Shown: positions 47,358 through 56,497 of the stretch, piece by piece
Layout: each line of letters starts with the position of its first letter
Position numbering within the stretch: the stretch's first letter is position 1
Origin: Hyphomicrobiales bacterium
GTDB taxonomy: Bacteria; Pseudomonadota; Alphaproteobacteria; Rhizobiales; Beijerinckiaceae
Direction: 5' to 3'
DNA length: 64,000 nt
Assembly (NCBI GenBank): GCA_019247795.1
Contig: JAFBAK010000245.1
Coordinates: 1 to 64,000 of the forward strand
The notes under the pieces: model-generated
Told to the model about the DNA's origin: nothing
Databases searched by the model: none
What the model saw: the letters and a program-made list of their open reading frames with translations, nothing else
Translations under genes and position numbers: made by a program

Positions 47358-48446
47358 ATGCAGATGAGCACGATCATCGGCTGGGATATCGGGGGAGCGC
47401 ACCTCAAGGGGGTGCGCGTCGAGAAGGGCGTCATCACCCGCGCGGTGCAGTTGCCTTCCCCGCTCTGGCAAGGTGTCGATGCGCTTCTCACAGCCTTCTC
47501 GAAAGCCAATCGAGCCCTCGGTTCGGCACCGCGCCATGCCGCGACCATGACCGGCGAGCTTGCCGACGTTTTCACATCGCGGAGCGAAGGGGTGAGAACG
47601 CTGGCGAGCGTGGCCGCCGCAAACCTCGATGCGGGCGAGCTCGTGATCTACGCGGGGCCATCCGGCTTTATCCCAGCCGACCACGTGTCGGAGCACATCG
47701 ATGAGATCGCGTCCGCGAATTGGCACGCCACGGCGAGCCTTGTCGCACGAAGGATCGGCAATGCGCTCTTCGTCGATATGGGCTCGACCACCACCGACCT
47801 GATCGCGCTGACGCACGGAGAAATCGCCGCTCGCGGATATACGGATGCCGAGCGCCTCGAGACGGGCGAGCTCGTCTATACCGGCATGGTGCGGAGCTTT
47901 CTGATGTCGATCGCGGCGCGTGTGCCCTTTCGCGGAAACTCGGTATCGCTGATGAACGAATATTTCGCGAATATGGGGGATGTGTATCGCATCCTCGGCG
48001 AATTACCCGCCGGCGCCGATCAGCTGGCGACTGCCGATGGTCGGGAGAAATCGATCGAGGCTTCGCAAGCGCGTCTTGCGAGAATGCTTGGCCTCGATGC
48101 CCATGACGCGCCCACGGACGCCTGGATCGGCGTCGCCAGAGCCTTTCGCGAGGCACAGCTCAGGACGCTTCACGATGCGGCAATGCTCGTCCTCTCGCGT
48201 CACTTTCTCCCACAGGATGCGCCTGTCATCGGTGCAGGCATCGGGTTGAGGATCGCGAGCGCCCTCGCGGCAAGGCTTCAGCGTCCCTTTCTCCCGTTCT
48301 CGCGCCTTCTCGTCGCTTCGTCGGGGCGAGTACGAAGGCTCGCCTCTGATTGCGCTCCGGCCACGTCCGTTGCCCTGCTCCGCGACTCGAACCCCTTGGC
48401 ATCAGATCGAGCTCGAGCCCGCCGAAAACATTCCGCCGGATATTGA
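47358..48446 (+). CDS. Hydantoinase/oxoprolinase-like H4MPT-linked protein (MfnF-like, Orf19 type)
   Basis: TIIGWDIGGAHLKGVRVEKGVI; ATMTGELADVF; GNALFVDMGSTTTDLIAL. Actin-like ATPase fold motifs. Confidence 0.88.
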   Translation: MQMSTIIGWDIGGAHLKGVRVEKGVITRAVQLPSPLWQGVDALLTAFSKANRALGSAPRHAATMTGELADVFTSRSEGVRTLASVAAANLDAGELVIYAGPSGFIPADHVSEHIDEIASANWHATASLVARRIGNALFVDMGSTTTDLIALTHGEIAARGYTDAERLETGELVYTGMVRSFLMSIAARVPFRGNSVSLMNEYFANMGDVYRILGELPAGADQLATADGREKSIEASQARLARMLGLDAHDAPTDAWIGVARAFREAQLRTLHDAAMLVLSRHFLPQDAPVIGAGIGLRIASALAARLQRPFLPFSRLLVASSGRVRRLASDCAPATSVALLRDSNPLASDRARARRKHSAGY

Positions 48447-48474
48447 TCGATCTCAAATCGGCGAGGCGGCGCGT

Positions 48475-49038
48475 TCATTTTCCCGAATATCTCGCTTTGA
48501 TCTCGTCCATGAGCCAGGACCAAGCTTGCGCTTCCTCCGGCCCTTCGGTCTTTTCGACCGCGATCGATAAATAGGCGATCTCCTGTTCGACCTTCTCGCG
48601 CGGCAACATATGAAGCCGACTTACCAGGATGCATGCTTCGATCACCGCGGCCTTGGCTCGATTGAAGCCGCCGAAGGGTGCATGCGTCTCCTCGTGGATG
48701 CTCCGGCAGGCGAAGCGCGGGCGCGTTGCGTCCTCGGTGACCTCCTCGACAGCAAGCTCCGCATGGGCCAGGGCGCCGGCAAGGCGCGGCACGGCAATGC
48801 GCGAAGCATCGACGAGCGGCCAATCTCGCCGGCCCGTCAGGCACCCGGCGAAAAGACGCACGTCGTCCGTGAAGTTTGCGACCGCGAAAGGGATTTCGAG
48901 GAGGTTATCGAGTGTCGTCGAAGGACGAAAGGGTGCGATTACCCAACGTTCGCCTGAGGCGATAAGCCCGAACGGCGCCACATGGGCTTTGCCGGCGCGA
49001 TTCACGGTGGTCACGATGGCCTCACGAATCATCGGCAC
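48475..49038 (-). CDS. DUF447 family protein (Orf9 type in methylotroph C1 clusters)
   Basis: IREAIVTTVNRAGKAHVAPFGLIASGERWVIAPFRPSTTLDNLLEIPFAVANFTDDVRLFA; FGGFNRAKAAVIEACILVSRLHMLP. Confidence 0.82.
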   Translation of the reverse strand: MPMIREAIVTTVNRAGKAHVAPFGLIASGERWVIAPFRPSTTLDNLLEIPFAVANFTDDVRLFAGCLTGRRDWPLVDASRIAVPRLAGALAHAELAVEEVTEDATRPRFACRSIHEETHAPFGGFNRAKAAVIEACILVSRLHMLPREKVEQEIAYLSIAVEKTEGPEEAQAWSWLMDEIKARYSGK

Positions 49039-50455
49039 GGCGAGGCCTTCCGTTTGTTTTGCCGGACTCTGCGCGAAGCGTAGGGCCCGCCTCCCGCGGG
49101 CGGCTCAAATCCTCGTCGGGACGATCCGCGCCGCAGCCCCAGTCGAGCGCGGAATCCTGCGCGTAGCGTTTGCCGAGCTTCGCCGCGATTTCGGCCTTCA
49201 TCAATTCGGTGCCGAGGTAAAAAGCATGCGGGCCGTCGGTCGTGACGCTGAGCTTGGGGAAGAGCGACATCGCGTCCTTCCCCACATGGTGGCCGTCACG
49301 GTTATAAACATGGATGCCGTCGGCCGCTGTCTCGATGCGGAAATTGTCGTCGCGAACGCTGCTCGCGAGAGCCTCGATGTCCTCGGGCGTGCTGGCGAAG
49401 GGCTTGAGATCATGCAGCTGGACGAGACCCGCCCCATAGCCTTTGGGCAACGCGCCCTCGGTTTTCGCGGCATGCATGAGCCGCGCTGCGGCCGAATGTT
49501 CCGCGACACTGCGGCGCGTGTGTGGACTCACCTGCACGACGAGAACGTTGCGGATCGCAAGCTCGGAACAAAACCCCATCAACATGGCCGTGATCCCGGA
49601 CGTGTCGGCCTCGGTCAGCTCGGTAAGATTGCCGGTGCCCATCATGATCTCGGCCCGCGGCAGGAGCCGGCGCAACTCTGCATAGCGCAGAAGGGAGGGA
49701 ACAAAGCCGAAATGAATGGGATCGAGGATCGGATCGAGAATGACGCTGAGCTTTTGTCGTTCGGCTTTTCGCGCCGCGCGCAGGAGGTCGTCGAGATCGC
49801 CGTGGCGCGAGGCGATCACGACGGGTGTCGCTCGCGTGCCGGCGACCACATCGAGCGTTTCCGCCGTCAGGCTCAGGACGAAATCCGCTCCGGCTTCCAC
49901 GCCCCGACGCAATTCCTCCGTGTTTGCCGAATCGACGCTCGTGAGAAATCCTTGCGCCTTGAGTGCCTGGATCGCCTCCTGCAAATGCGCGAAGGGCGTG
50001 TCGGGCAAACAGCCAAGATCGATCACATCGGCTCCCGCTGCGCGCATCTTGGTTGCCCGCGCCGAGATTTCGTCGACTTCGAGGAGCGGCGCGTCGACGA
50101 TCTCGGCAAAAATGCGAACGGATTTCTCGGAGAGGAGAGGTGCTCTTCGCTTTCGGCCCAGCCACTCGGGGATGTCGCGCACCTCGTCGGGGCCGCGCTC
50201 GAATGGTCGGCCGAATTCGTTTGCCAGCCGGTCGAGATCGGCGCGGCAGCGGCCAGGCACCACGACGCGGCTCACTCTGCTGACGAGATCGCGATCCAGC
50301 CGGCGTAGAATGATTGCCTCCGTCATCAAGGCTGCCACCTTCACGCCCACATCGGCGATCGCCCATTCGAACGGCGGCGGCGTCAGCTCCGCGAGCACCT
50401 TCTCGAGGCGCGAGCGCGCCAATCGTCCAGTCAGGAAGAGGACGTGCTCAGCCAT
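49022..50455 (-). CDS. Dihydropteroate synthase-related protein of the H4MPT cluster (Orf20 type)
   Basis: MAEHVLFLTGRLARSRLEKVLAEL; AGADVIDLGCLPDTPF; SVDSANTEELRRGVEAGADFVLSLTAETL; MMGTGNLTELTEADTSGITAMLMG. Confidence 0.87.
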   Translation of the reverse strand: MAEHVLFLTGRLARSRLEKVLAELTPPPFEWAIADVGVKVAALMTEAIILRRLDRDLVSRVSRVVVPGRCRADLDRLANEFGRPFERGPDEVRDIPEWLGRKRRAPLLSEKSVRIFAEIVDAPLLEVDEISARATKMRAAGADVIDLGCLPDTPFAHLQEAIQALKAQGFLTSVDSANTEELRRGVEAGADFVLSLTAETLDVVAGTRATPVVIASRHGDLDDLLRAARKAERQKLSVILDPILDPIHFGFVPSLLRYAELRRLLPRAEIMMGTGNLTELTEADTSGITAMLMGFCSELAIRNVLVVQVSPHTRRSVAEHSAAARLMHAAKTEGALPKGYGAGLVQLHDLKPFASTPEDIEALASSVRDDNFRIETAADGIHVYNRDGHHVGKDAMSLFPKLSVTTDGPHAFYLGTELMKAEIAAKLGKRYAQDSALDWGCGADRPDEDLSRPREAGPTLRAESGKTNGRPRRADDS

Positions 50456-51008
50456 TCTCGCCGAGCTCGCGGCGTCGTTGGCACACGGCCCTCTCCAGGG
50501 CCTCGAGCGACTCGACGACGGTTGTCGCCTCGAAGCTCTTCATTCGCTCGGTATTCTCGAGATCGATGCGACGCGGATAGACCTTGACAGTGCCGGCAGG
50601 CGCTCGCGTCTCGAGTTCGGGGGCGGTGTCGCAGGCGAAGACGATCGTCGGAACGCGGCATTTGCCGGCTTGCGCGAAGACATTGGTCGCGAGATTATCC
50701 GATATGCCATAGACGCATTTTGCCACGGTGTTCGATGTCGCGGGTGCGAGAACCAATGTGTGGTAGTCCCCGTGGTAGAAGCGGCCGACCGGCGCGGCGC
50801 TTGCCGTCGTGTCGCGGAAGATGCGCGCCGTTGCCGGGAAATCGAACTGTTGCTTATACATCCGCACGACCTCGGCCGCCGCCCGACTCACAAAAAGGTC
50901 GACCGCAGGCAGCAAGCGGATGAGCGACAAGGATTCCGTGAAGAAATGCCCTGATCCGGTAAGCGCCCATCCCCATTTCGGGGTCCCGTTTTCTCCGGCT
51001 CTTGCCAT
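50448..51008 (-). CDS. Flavoprotein (HFCD/dihydromethanopterin reductase-related; Orf22 type)
   Basis: WALTGSGHFFTESLSLIRLLPAVDLFVSRAAAEVVRMY; LVLAPATSNTVAKCVYGISDNLATNVFAQA. ATG at 51008 preferred; alternatives at 51050/51047. Confidence 0.85.
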   Translation of the reverse strand: MARAGENGTPKWGWALTGSGHFFTESLSLIRLLPAVDLFVSRAAAEVVRMYKQQFDFPATARIFRDTTASAAPVGRFYHGDYHTLVLAPATSNTVAKCVYGISDNLATNVFAQAGKCRVPTIVFACDTAPELETRAPAGTVKVYPRRIDLENTERMKSFEATTVVESLEALERAVCQRRRELGENG

Positions 51009-51036
51009 CCTGGCTGGTCCTGAAATCCCGGCGCGC

Positions 51037-51768
51037 TCAAACGGCATCATCGCCGGGCAAGGCCCGGCCGTCCACAGCTTGGATCGGCTCCGCCCCGCCA
51101 TCAACTTCGATGCGGGAGCCGATCGGCGCGCCCTCGCGCAAGGCCACGGCAAGACCTTGCGCGTCATGCGGTCCCAGCAAAAAGCCGCTGATGTTTTTCG
51201 CCGCCGCGAGAGATCTCGCAAACGCTTTGTCGACCACGCCTTCCCGCTCCAGATGCACTGCATTTACCGATCGATCCGCACTCAGGGCTTCGACCAGCAC
51301 CTGCTTGATCAAAAAAAGCCGGCGCGCGCGAAGCTCCTTTGCGAGCCATACGGCGAGGCTGTCGGAGGTCACGTCCCATGAAGGAGGGATCGCGACAGCT
51401 TCTCGCGATGAAGAAGAAGCGGCGCGCCGGCGCGCTTGCCGCACCATCTCGCTCGGTGCCCAGACCGGTATCCTGCCGGCCTCCAGCGCGCGCCTTATGC
51501 GGGCATTGCTGCCGGCGACCAGGAAGTTGCGGCTGAGCGCCGCGACCGCGATCGCATATTGTTCCATGGCAAGGAGCGCCATAGCGTCGGCCGCACGATC
51601 ATCAAAGCCCATCCGCGGCTGCGCCAGGCGCACCACATCCGCGAAGGGCCCCCCACCCACCACAAGGACGGTGTTGCCGGCTCCGGACTCGATCGCCGAG
51701 AGCCAGGTCGGCAACAAATCGGCGAAGGCGAGACTTCCGCCAAGCTTGACGACCGACAATTCGCGCAC
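51037..51768 (-). CDS. Amino acid kinase-family protein (MfnE-like, Orf21 type)
   Basis: VRELSVVKLGGSLAFADLLPTWLSAI; TVLVVGGGPFADVVR; WDVTSDSLAVWLAKELRARRLFLIKQ. GTG start at 51768 abuts the upstream stop at 51770. Confidence 0.87.
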   Translation of the reverse strand: MRELSVVKLGGSLAFADLLPTWLSAIESGAGNTVLVVGGGPFADVVRLAQPRMGFDDRAADAMALLAMEQYAIAVAALSRNFLVAGSNARIRRALEAGRIPVWAPSEMVRQARRRAASSSSREAVAIPPSWDVTSDSLAVWLAKELRARRLFLIKQVLVEALSADRSVNAVHLEREGVVDKAFARSLAAAKNISGFLLGPHDAQGLAVALREGAPIGSRIEVDGGAEPIQAVDGRALPGDDAV

Positions 51769-51769
51769 G

Positions 51770-52948
51770 CTAGCCGCTGGATTCGCTCGAAGCCGCAGGC
51801 GCGGGATGACGCAAAATCGCCGCTTCAGCCGTTTTCTCGCGCGTGATCTCGACGCCGACCGCCGCCGGCCCGATATCGAGCTTCTCGACACGCACCACGA
51901 CCTTCGCGACGCGCGGCTGACCTAGCACTGCGCCGGCGACACGTTCCGCCAGCACCTCCGCCAATTCCACATGGCCTTCGGCGACGATGCGGCGAATTGC
52001 GTCGGTGATGACGTCATAGGACAATACGTCGCGCAAATCGGTCGGCGCATGGGTGCCGCGTTGAACAAACGCCTCCACATTGAAACGCACACGCTGCGTC
52101 GCCTGGTGCTCGGACCGGTAGGCGCCGATATGGACGGGCACGACGAAATCCCGAACGAAAATACGATCGGTGCGAGAGGCGCCGTCTGTCGGCTCGACCG
52201 CATAGCCGCGCCCAACGAGAAGCCGATAATCGACGCGGTCCTCTTCGCCGTCCTTTGGCCTTCGATCGCGCGCATCCGAGGGAATGAGATCGCGCAAAAG
52301 CGAAATCGCTCTCGGATCGAGCTTGGCTGTCCGTTCGCCCTTGGCGCAAAGCGCGCCGCGAAATCCGAGAATGTCCGGCTGCAAGGGTAGGAGCCGTGGC
52401 ACGTCGGGAGGCTCGAGCGACCCGGCAAGCCCGGCCATGAGCCCGTTTCTCCGGCACCGTTCGACGAGGGCCGACAGCCAGACAGGATCTCGCCGACTGA
52501 GAAGGCGGCCTCCACCCTTCCTGGCGGTGTCGATCATCGCTCCGTGGAACCCCGCAACGGCAAGTTGGTCCACAATAGAAACATCGACCGTTTCATCTGC
52601 GAAGACGACGCCGATCAATTTGAACTTGTTCCCCGGCCCGGAGAGAGCCTCGATGCAGGAGGCGCGCCTTTGGTCATCGAAGAGGCCGATTTTCACATAG
52701 TCGACCCCCGTCGAGGCGATATCGTCGACTGCCCGAATGAGGGTTTGCGGATCCATCGGCAGATCGCCCGTGACGGCGCTCGTCCGCCGGCGCCCCGCGA
52801 CATGTGCCACGGCGCGCCTCAGAGTCTGTGGCTCGAGCGCGCCGAGCGCACCCTTTGCCGGGTCCTTGAAGTCGATGATGTCGGTGCCCCCGGCGATCGC
52901 GGTATCCGCCTCCGCCTCGTTCGTCACGCTGGCCAGGAACAGGGTCAT
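51770..52948 (-). CDS. Fusion: MfnB-like (5-formylfuran-3-yl)methyl phosphate synthase (DUF556) + dihydroneopterin aldolase (FolB) domain
   Basis: N-terminus MTLFLASVTNEAEADTAIAGGTDIIDFKDPAKGALGAL...AVTGDLPM...YVKIGLF; C-terminus RTDRIFVRDFVVPVHIGAYRSEHQATQRVRFNVEAFV...LSYDVITDAIRRIVAEGHVELAEVLAERVAGAVL is FolB-like. Confidence 0.88.
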   Translation of the reverse strand: MTLFLASVTNEAEADTAIAGGTDIIDFKDPAKGALGALEPQTLRRAVAHVAGRRRTSAVTGDLPMDPQTLIRAVDDIASTGVDYVKIGLFDDQRRASCIEALSGPGNKFKLIGVVFADETVDVSIVDQLAVAGFHGAMIDTARKGGGRLLSRRDPVWLSALVERCRRNGLMAGLAGSLEPPDVPRLLPLQPDILGFRGALCAKGERTAKLDPRAISLLRDLIPSDARDRRPKDGEEDRVDYRLLVGRGYAVEPTDGASRTDRIFVRDFVVPVHIGAYRSEHQATQRVRFNVEAFVQRGTHAPTDLRDVLSYDVITDAIRRIVAEGHVELAEVLAERVAGAVLGQPRVAKVVVRVEKLDIGPAAVGVEITREKTAEAAILRHPAPAASSESSG

Positions 52949-53203
52949 CGCCGTGCTTCACCATCCATGATTCGGAAAGCGAAAAGCCGTTTTCCGATAG
53001 AGATCACGCTTTGCCAACAAGTCTAGCGCATGCTGGCCCTTCTGCTAAGTCTGGCTTCAGCCAAGCCGCGGGCGCATGCTCGATGTCAGAGCGCGACCGC
53101 AAGCTCCACGTCTTGCCCGTCTTTGCCATTCAACTCCAACTTCGAAGTCTATATAATGAGGTCGACACCCCGTCGCCTCTGTGATGGCCTCGGTGCATTT
53201 GGA

Positions 53204-54049
53204 ATGGAGCTGTGGATGCGTGCGGGACCGATCATTCTTTTGCGCCTCGCGGCCATTGCGCTTGCGCTCGGCCTTGGTTTTCCTTCGGCCTTCGCCGAAG
53301 GTGAGCCCGATCCCTGGCCCGACCTTGCCAAGGAAATTTTTCACGGGGCCCCTCTCAAGGATGGCTCGGCGTTTTTGGCTCTCGATGCGCCGATTCGCGC
53401 CGAGGATGCCGCGATCGTTCCGGTCACGATGACGGTCAACCTGCCGGCGAACGACGGGCGCAGGGTCAAGGCGCTGACATTTGTGATCGATCACAACCCC
53501 GCGCCTCTCGTCGGAGTGTTCAAGCCCGGCGTCGCCATCACCTTGACCAGTCTTTCGACGCGGGTGCGCGTCGACAGCTATACGAACCTGCACCTTGTCG
53601 CGGAGATGAGCGATGGCGGCTTCTACGTGATAGAACGGTTCATCAAGGCGTCGGGAGGCTGTTCGGCACCCATGCTCAAGGACGCGCAAGAAGCCAAGGC
53701 AACCATGGGCCAGATGAAATTCCGACAGTTCGCGGAACATCCGTCGGCAGGCGTGGCTGCGTCGGACGAGCACGATGTGCAGGTCATGCTGCGCCATCCC
53801 AACAACTCGGGCATGCAGATGGATCAGCTTTCGCGGCTCTATATCCCGCCGCTCTTCGTCGAAGATCTCAAGCTATGGCAGGGAGATGACCTGATTCTCG
53901 CGGTCGAGGGCGGTATCTCGATCTCGGAGGACCCGAATTTCCGGCTCACCTATCGGAGCGCGAGTACCGCCGATTTCCGCGTCGAGGTCACGGACAGCGA
54001 CAAGCATGTTTACAAAGGCACGTTCCCGAACAAGGGATCCCAAACCTGA
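53204..54049 (+). CDS. Quinoprotein dehydrogenase-associated SoxYZ-like carrier
   Basis: Signal peptide; SoxY-like half (GSAFLALDAPIRAEDAAIVPVTM...KALTFVIDHNPAPLVGVF; GGCSAP) and SoxZ-like half (MLRHPNNSGMQMDQLSRLYIPPLFVEDL). ORF extends upstream to 53030. Confidence 0.9.
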   Translation: MELWMRAGPIILLRLAAIALALGLGFPSAFAEGEPDPWPDLAKEIFHGAPLKDGSAFLALDAPIRAEDAAIVPVTMTVNLPANDGRRVKALTFVIDHNPAPLVGVFKPGVAITLTSLSTRVRVDSYTNLHLVAEMSDGGFYVIERFIKASGGCSAPMLKDAQEAKATMGQMKFRQFAEHPSAGVAASDEHDVQVMLRHPNNSGMQMDQLSRLYIPPLFVEDLKLWQGDDLILAVEGGISISEDPNFRLTYRSASTADFRVEVTDSDKHVYKGTFPNKGSQT

Positions 54050-54097
54050 GGGTGGGAACCGGCAGGCCCGCTTTGGACAAAGACTGGAACCTGTTTT

Positions 54098-54475
54098 CTA
54101 AAAGCACCTGATTTCCGCCTCCGCCTGGGCGCGGCGCAAATCATCGACCACCTTTTTCGAAAATTCGGTCGCCCGAAACATGTTGCCGAGATTGCCGGGC
54201 GTCTGGATCATGCTCATCACCGTTTCGGCATCGACATATCGCTCATAGGGGACGAGCGAGGCAATCACATCGATCGAGCAGGAGCATCGTTCGAGCGCTT
54301 GATGTGTTTCCCCGTTCGCCTTCATGCATGCGAATACGTAATCGGCACGGGCCGAGGTAGGATAATCGTTGATCTCCGCTGCAAATGCGGGGGGCGACGA
54401 ATAGGTTATCCAAAGACCGAGCATCGCGCCCGCAAGCAGAGCCTTCCAGCGTGAAATTGACATGCTCGACATCAT
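54098..54475 (-). CDS. Small secreted protein of unknown function, cysteine-containing
   Basis: Signal-like SRWKALLAGAMLGLWITYSSPPAFAAE; mature part YVFACMKANGETHQALERCSCSIDVIASLVPYERYVDAETVMSMIQ. Start among Met codons at 54475/54472/54463. Confidence 0.65.
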   Translation of the reverse strand: MMSSMSISRWKALLAGAMLGLWITYSSPPAFAAEINDYPTSARADYVFACMKANGETHQALERCSCSIDVIASLVPYERYVDAETVMSMIQTPGNLGNMFRATEFSKKVVDDLRRAQAEAEIRCF

Positions 54476-54742
54476 GGCTGATTTGCAGAACGATCCTAAC
54501 TCCGGGGCAGGTCCCATGAAATTCGGGTAACAAGCCACCCGAGGACACGCCCCTGGCTCGATTTAAGACCAGTAAACGAAGATTTCCAAGGGTCGCGAGC
54601 CGGTGGGTGGCTGCCGCGGTCGCGCCTGGCACAAGAGAAAGTGATCTTCCGCGCAACGAAATATCGATTGACGAGATTGAAAAGGATCGGGTGCGGGGGT
54701 ATGTCTAACGTCGCAAGAACTTTCTTGTTGAAGGAGGAAGCG

Positions 54743-54820
54743 ATGGCCTGGTCGACACCTTGCGTGACTGAAGTCTGCGTCGGCATGGAAGTCACGAGCT
54801 ACGAGTCGGCGGAAATCTGA
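54743..54820 (+). CDS. pqqA: PQQ precursor peptide PqqA (25 aa)
   Basis: aaggagg RBS then ATG at 54743: MAWSTPCVTEVCVGMEVTSYESAEI*, with the conserved E-x3-Y core (EVTSY). Immediately upstream of pqqB; below the ORF-track length cutoff. Confidence 0.96.
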   Translation: MAWSTPCVTEVCVGMEVTSYESAEI

Positions 54821-54833
54821 AGAAGCCGGATTC

Positions 54834-55763
54834 GTGCCGCTCGATGAGCGGCTTGCGACGAAGCTTAAAATCGTCGTTCTCGGCTCTGCGGCGGGGGGCG
54901 GTTATCCCCAATGGAACTGCCGCTGTCCGGTATGTGACTTAGCGTGGCGGCGTGACCGTCGAGTTTCGGCGCGCACGCAATCGAGCCTCGCGGTCACTGC
55001 CGACGGACACCATTGGTTTCTTTTAAACGCTTCGCCGGATTTAAGGCAGCAGATCCAGAGCACGCCTGCGCTTTGGCCCGGCGAGTCTGGTCGCCATTCA
55101 CCTCTCCGCGGCATCTTCCTCACGAACGGGGATGTCGATCACCTCGCCGGGTTGTTGGCGCTTAGAGAGCGGCAGGCTTTTACTGTATTCGGCACGGCAG
55201 CAACGCTTAAGCTCATCGAAGGCAATTCGATCTTTCGCGTGCTCGACCCGTCTCTCGTGAGCATGCGGCCGCTGCAGGACGGCGTCGAAATCGACCCTGG
55301 ATTCGACCTGAAGGTGACCCCCTTCTTCGTGCCCGGCAAGGTGCCCCTTCATGAGGAGAGCGGTGCAGTCGACATTGGCGGTATCGGAGAAACCACCCTT
55401 GGGCTCGAAATCCGTTCTTCCACAGCGAGATTGGTCTATATTCCCGGTTGTGCGAAGATGAGCGAAGGCATCTTGCGCAGGGTCAGCGGCGCCGATCTTC
55501 TCCTCTTCGACGGCACGACCTATACGGACGACGAGATGGTTCGTCTCGGGCTTTCCAACAAGACGGCCTGGCGCATGGGGCATATGGCGATCACCGGCAA
55601 AGAAGGCTCGCTTCGCGCATTCGGCGAGGCTGGAATCGGGCGCAAGGTCTACACGCATATCAACAACACCAATCCCATCCTGATCGAGGCATCGCCGGAG
55701 CGGCGTGCCGTCGAAATGGCGGGTTGGGAAGTGGCCTATGACGGCATGGAGATCGTGCTGTGA
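54834..55763 (+). CDS. pqqB: Pyrroloquinoline quinone biosynthesis protein PqqB
   Basis: IVVLGSAAGGGYPQWNCRCPVC; NASPDLRQQI; FLTNGDVDHLAGLLALRE; GTD/THINNTNPIL-type C-terminal segment (YTHINNTNPILIEASPER). GTG start. Confidence 0.97.
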   Translation: MPLDERLATKLKIVVLGSAAGGGYPQWNCRCPVCDLAWRRDRRVSARTQSSLAVTADGHHWFLLNASPDLRQQIQSTPALWPGESGRHSPLRGIFLTNGDVDHLAGLLALRERQAFTVFGTAATLKLIEGNSIFRVLDPSLVSMRPLQDGVEIDPGFDLKVTPFFVPGKVPLHEESGAVDIGGIGETTLGLEIRSSTARLVYIPGCAKMSEGILRRVSGADLLLFDGTTYTDDEMVRLGLSNKTAWRMGHMAITGKEGSLRAFGEAGIGRKVYTHINNTNPILIEASPERRAVEMAGWEVAYDGMEIVL

Positions 55764-56497
55764 ACGATGTGATGGCGCCCAACCTTCTGGAAGCGGAGCT
55801 GCGCGAGATCGGCGCCACGCGCTATCACAACCTGCATCCTTTCCACCGTCGACTGCATGGAGGCAAATGTTCCCTCGCCGAAGTGCGCGCCTGGGCGCTG
55901 AACCGCTATTATTATCAGTCGATGATCCCGGCAAAGGATGCCACGATCCTGTCGCGCATGAACGACCCGGCCCTGCGTCGCGAATGGCGCCGGCGCGTGA
56001 TAGACCATGACGGCGAAGCCGAAGGGGATGGCGGCATCGCGCGCTGGCTGCACCTCACGACCGGCCTTGGGCTCAAGCGCCACTTCGTGATCTCGACTTG
56101 CGGCATTCTTCCCGCGACGCGTTTTGCGGTCGAGGCCTATGTGCATTTCTGCCGCGAACGCACCCTGCTCGAAGCGATCGCCTCGTCCCTCACCGAGCTT
56201 TTCTCGCCCCAGATCATCGGCGAGCGTGTCGAAGGCATGCTGAAGCATTACGACTTCGTGACCGCGGACACCCTCGCTTATTTCACAAAGCGTCCGCCGC
56301 AGGCGCAGCGGGATTCCGATTTCGCGCTCGACTATGTCCGCAAACATGCCCGCACCCCGGCCGAGCAGCAGAGTGTGCTAGACGCCCTCAAGTTCAAATG
56401 CGACGTGCTCTGGGTTCAGCTCGACGCGCTCTGGCATGCCTATGTCGAAGATCACCTGCCGCCTGGCGCGTGGCGTCCGGACGAGGCGCTTGCATGA
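55760..56497 (+). CDS. pqqC: Pyrroloquinoline-quinone synthase PqqC
   Basis: RYHNLHPFHRRLHGGKCSLAEVRAWALNRYYYQSMIPAKDATILSRM; RWLHLTTGLG; FAVEAYVHFCRERTLLEAIASSLTELFSP. Overlaps pqqB by 4 nt. Confidence 0.97.
   Translation: MNDVMAPNLLEAELREIGATRYHNLHPFHRRLHGGKCSLAEVRAWALNRYYYQSMIPAKDATILSRMNDPALRREWRRRVIDHDGEAEGDGGIARWLHLTTGLGLKRHFVISTCGILPATRFAVEAYVHFCRERTLLEAIASSLTELFSPQIIGERVEGMLKHYDFVTADTLAYFTKRPPQAQRDSDFALDYVRKHARTPAEQQSVLDALKFKCDVLWVQLDALWHAYVEDHLPPGAWRPDEALA

Noticed and set aside
48629-50308. Plus-strand ORF of 559 aa
   Set aside because: Antisense to the DUF447 and DHPS-like genes; length explained by high GC codon bias.
49716-50954. Plus-strand ORF of 412 aa
   Set aside because: Antisense, Ser/Arg-rich shadow ORF over C1-cluster genes.
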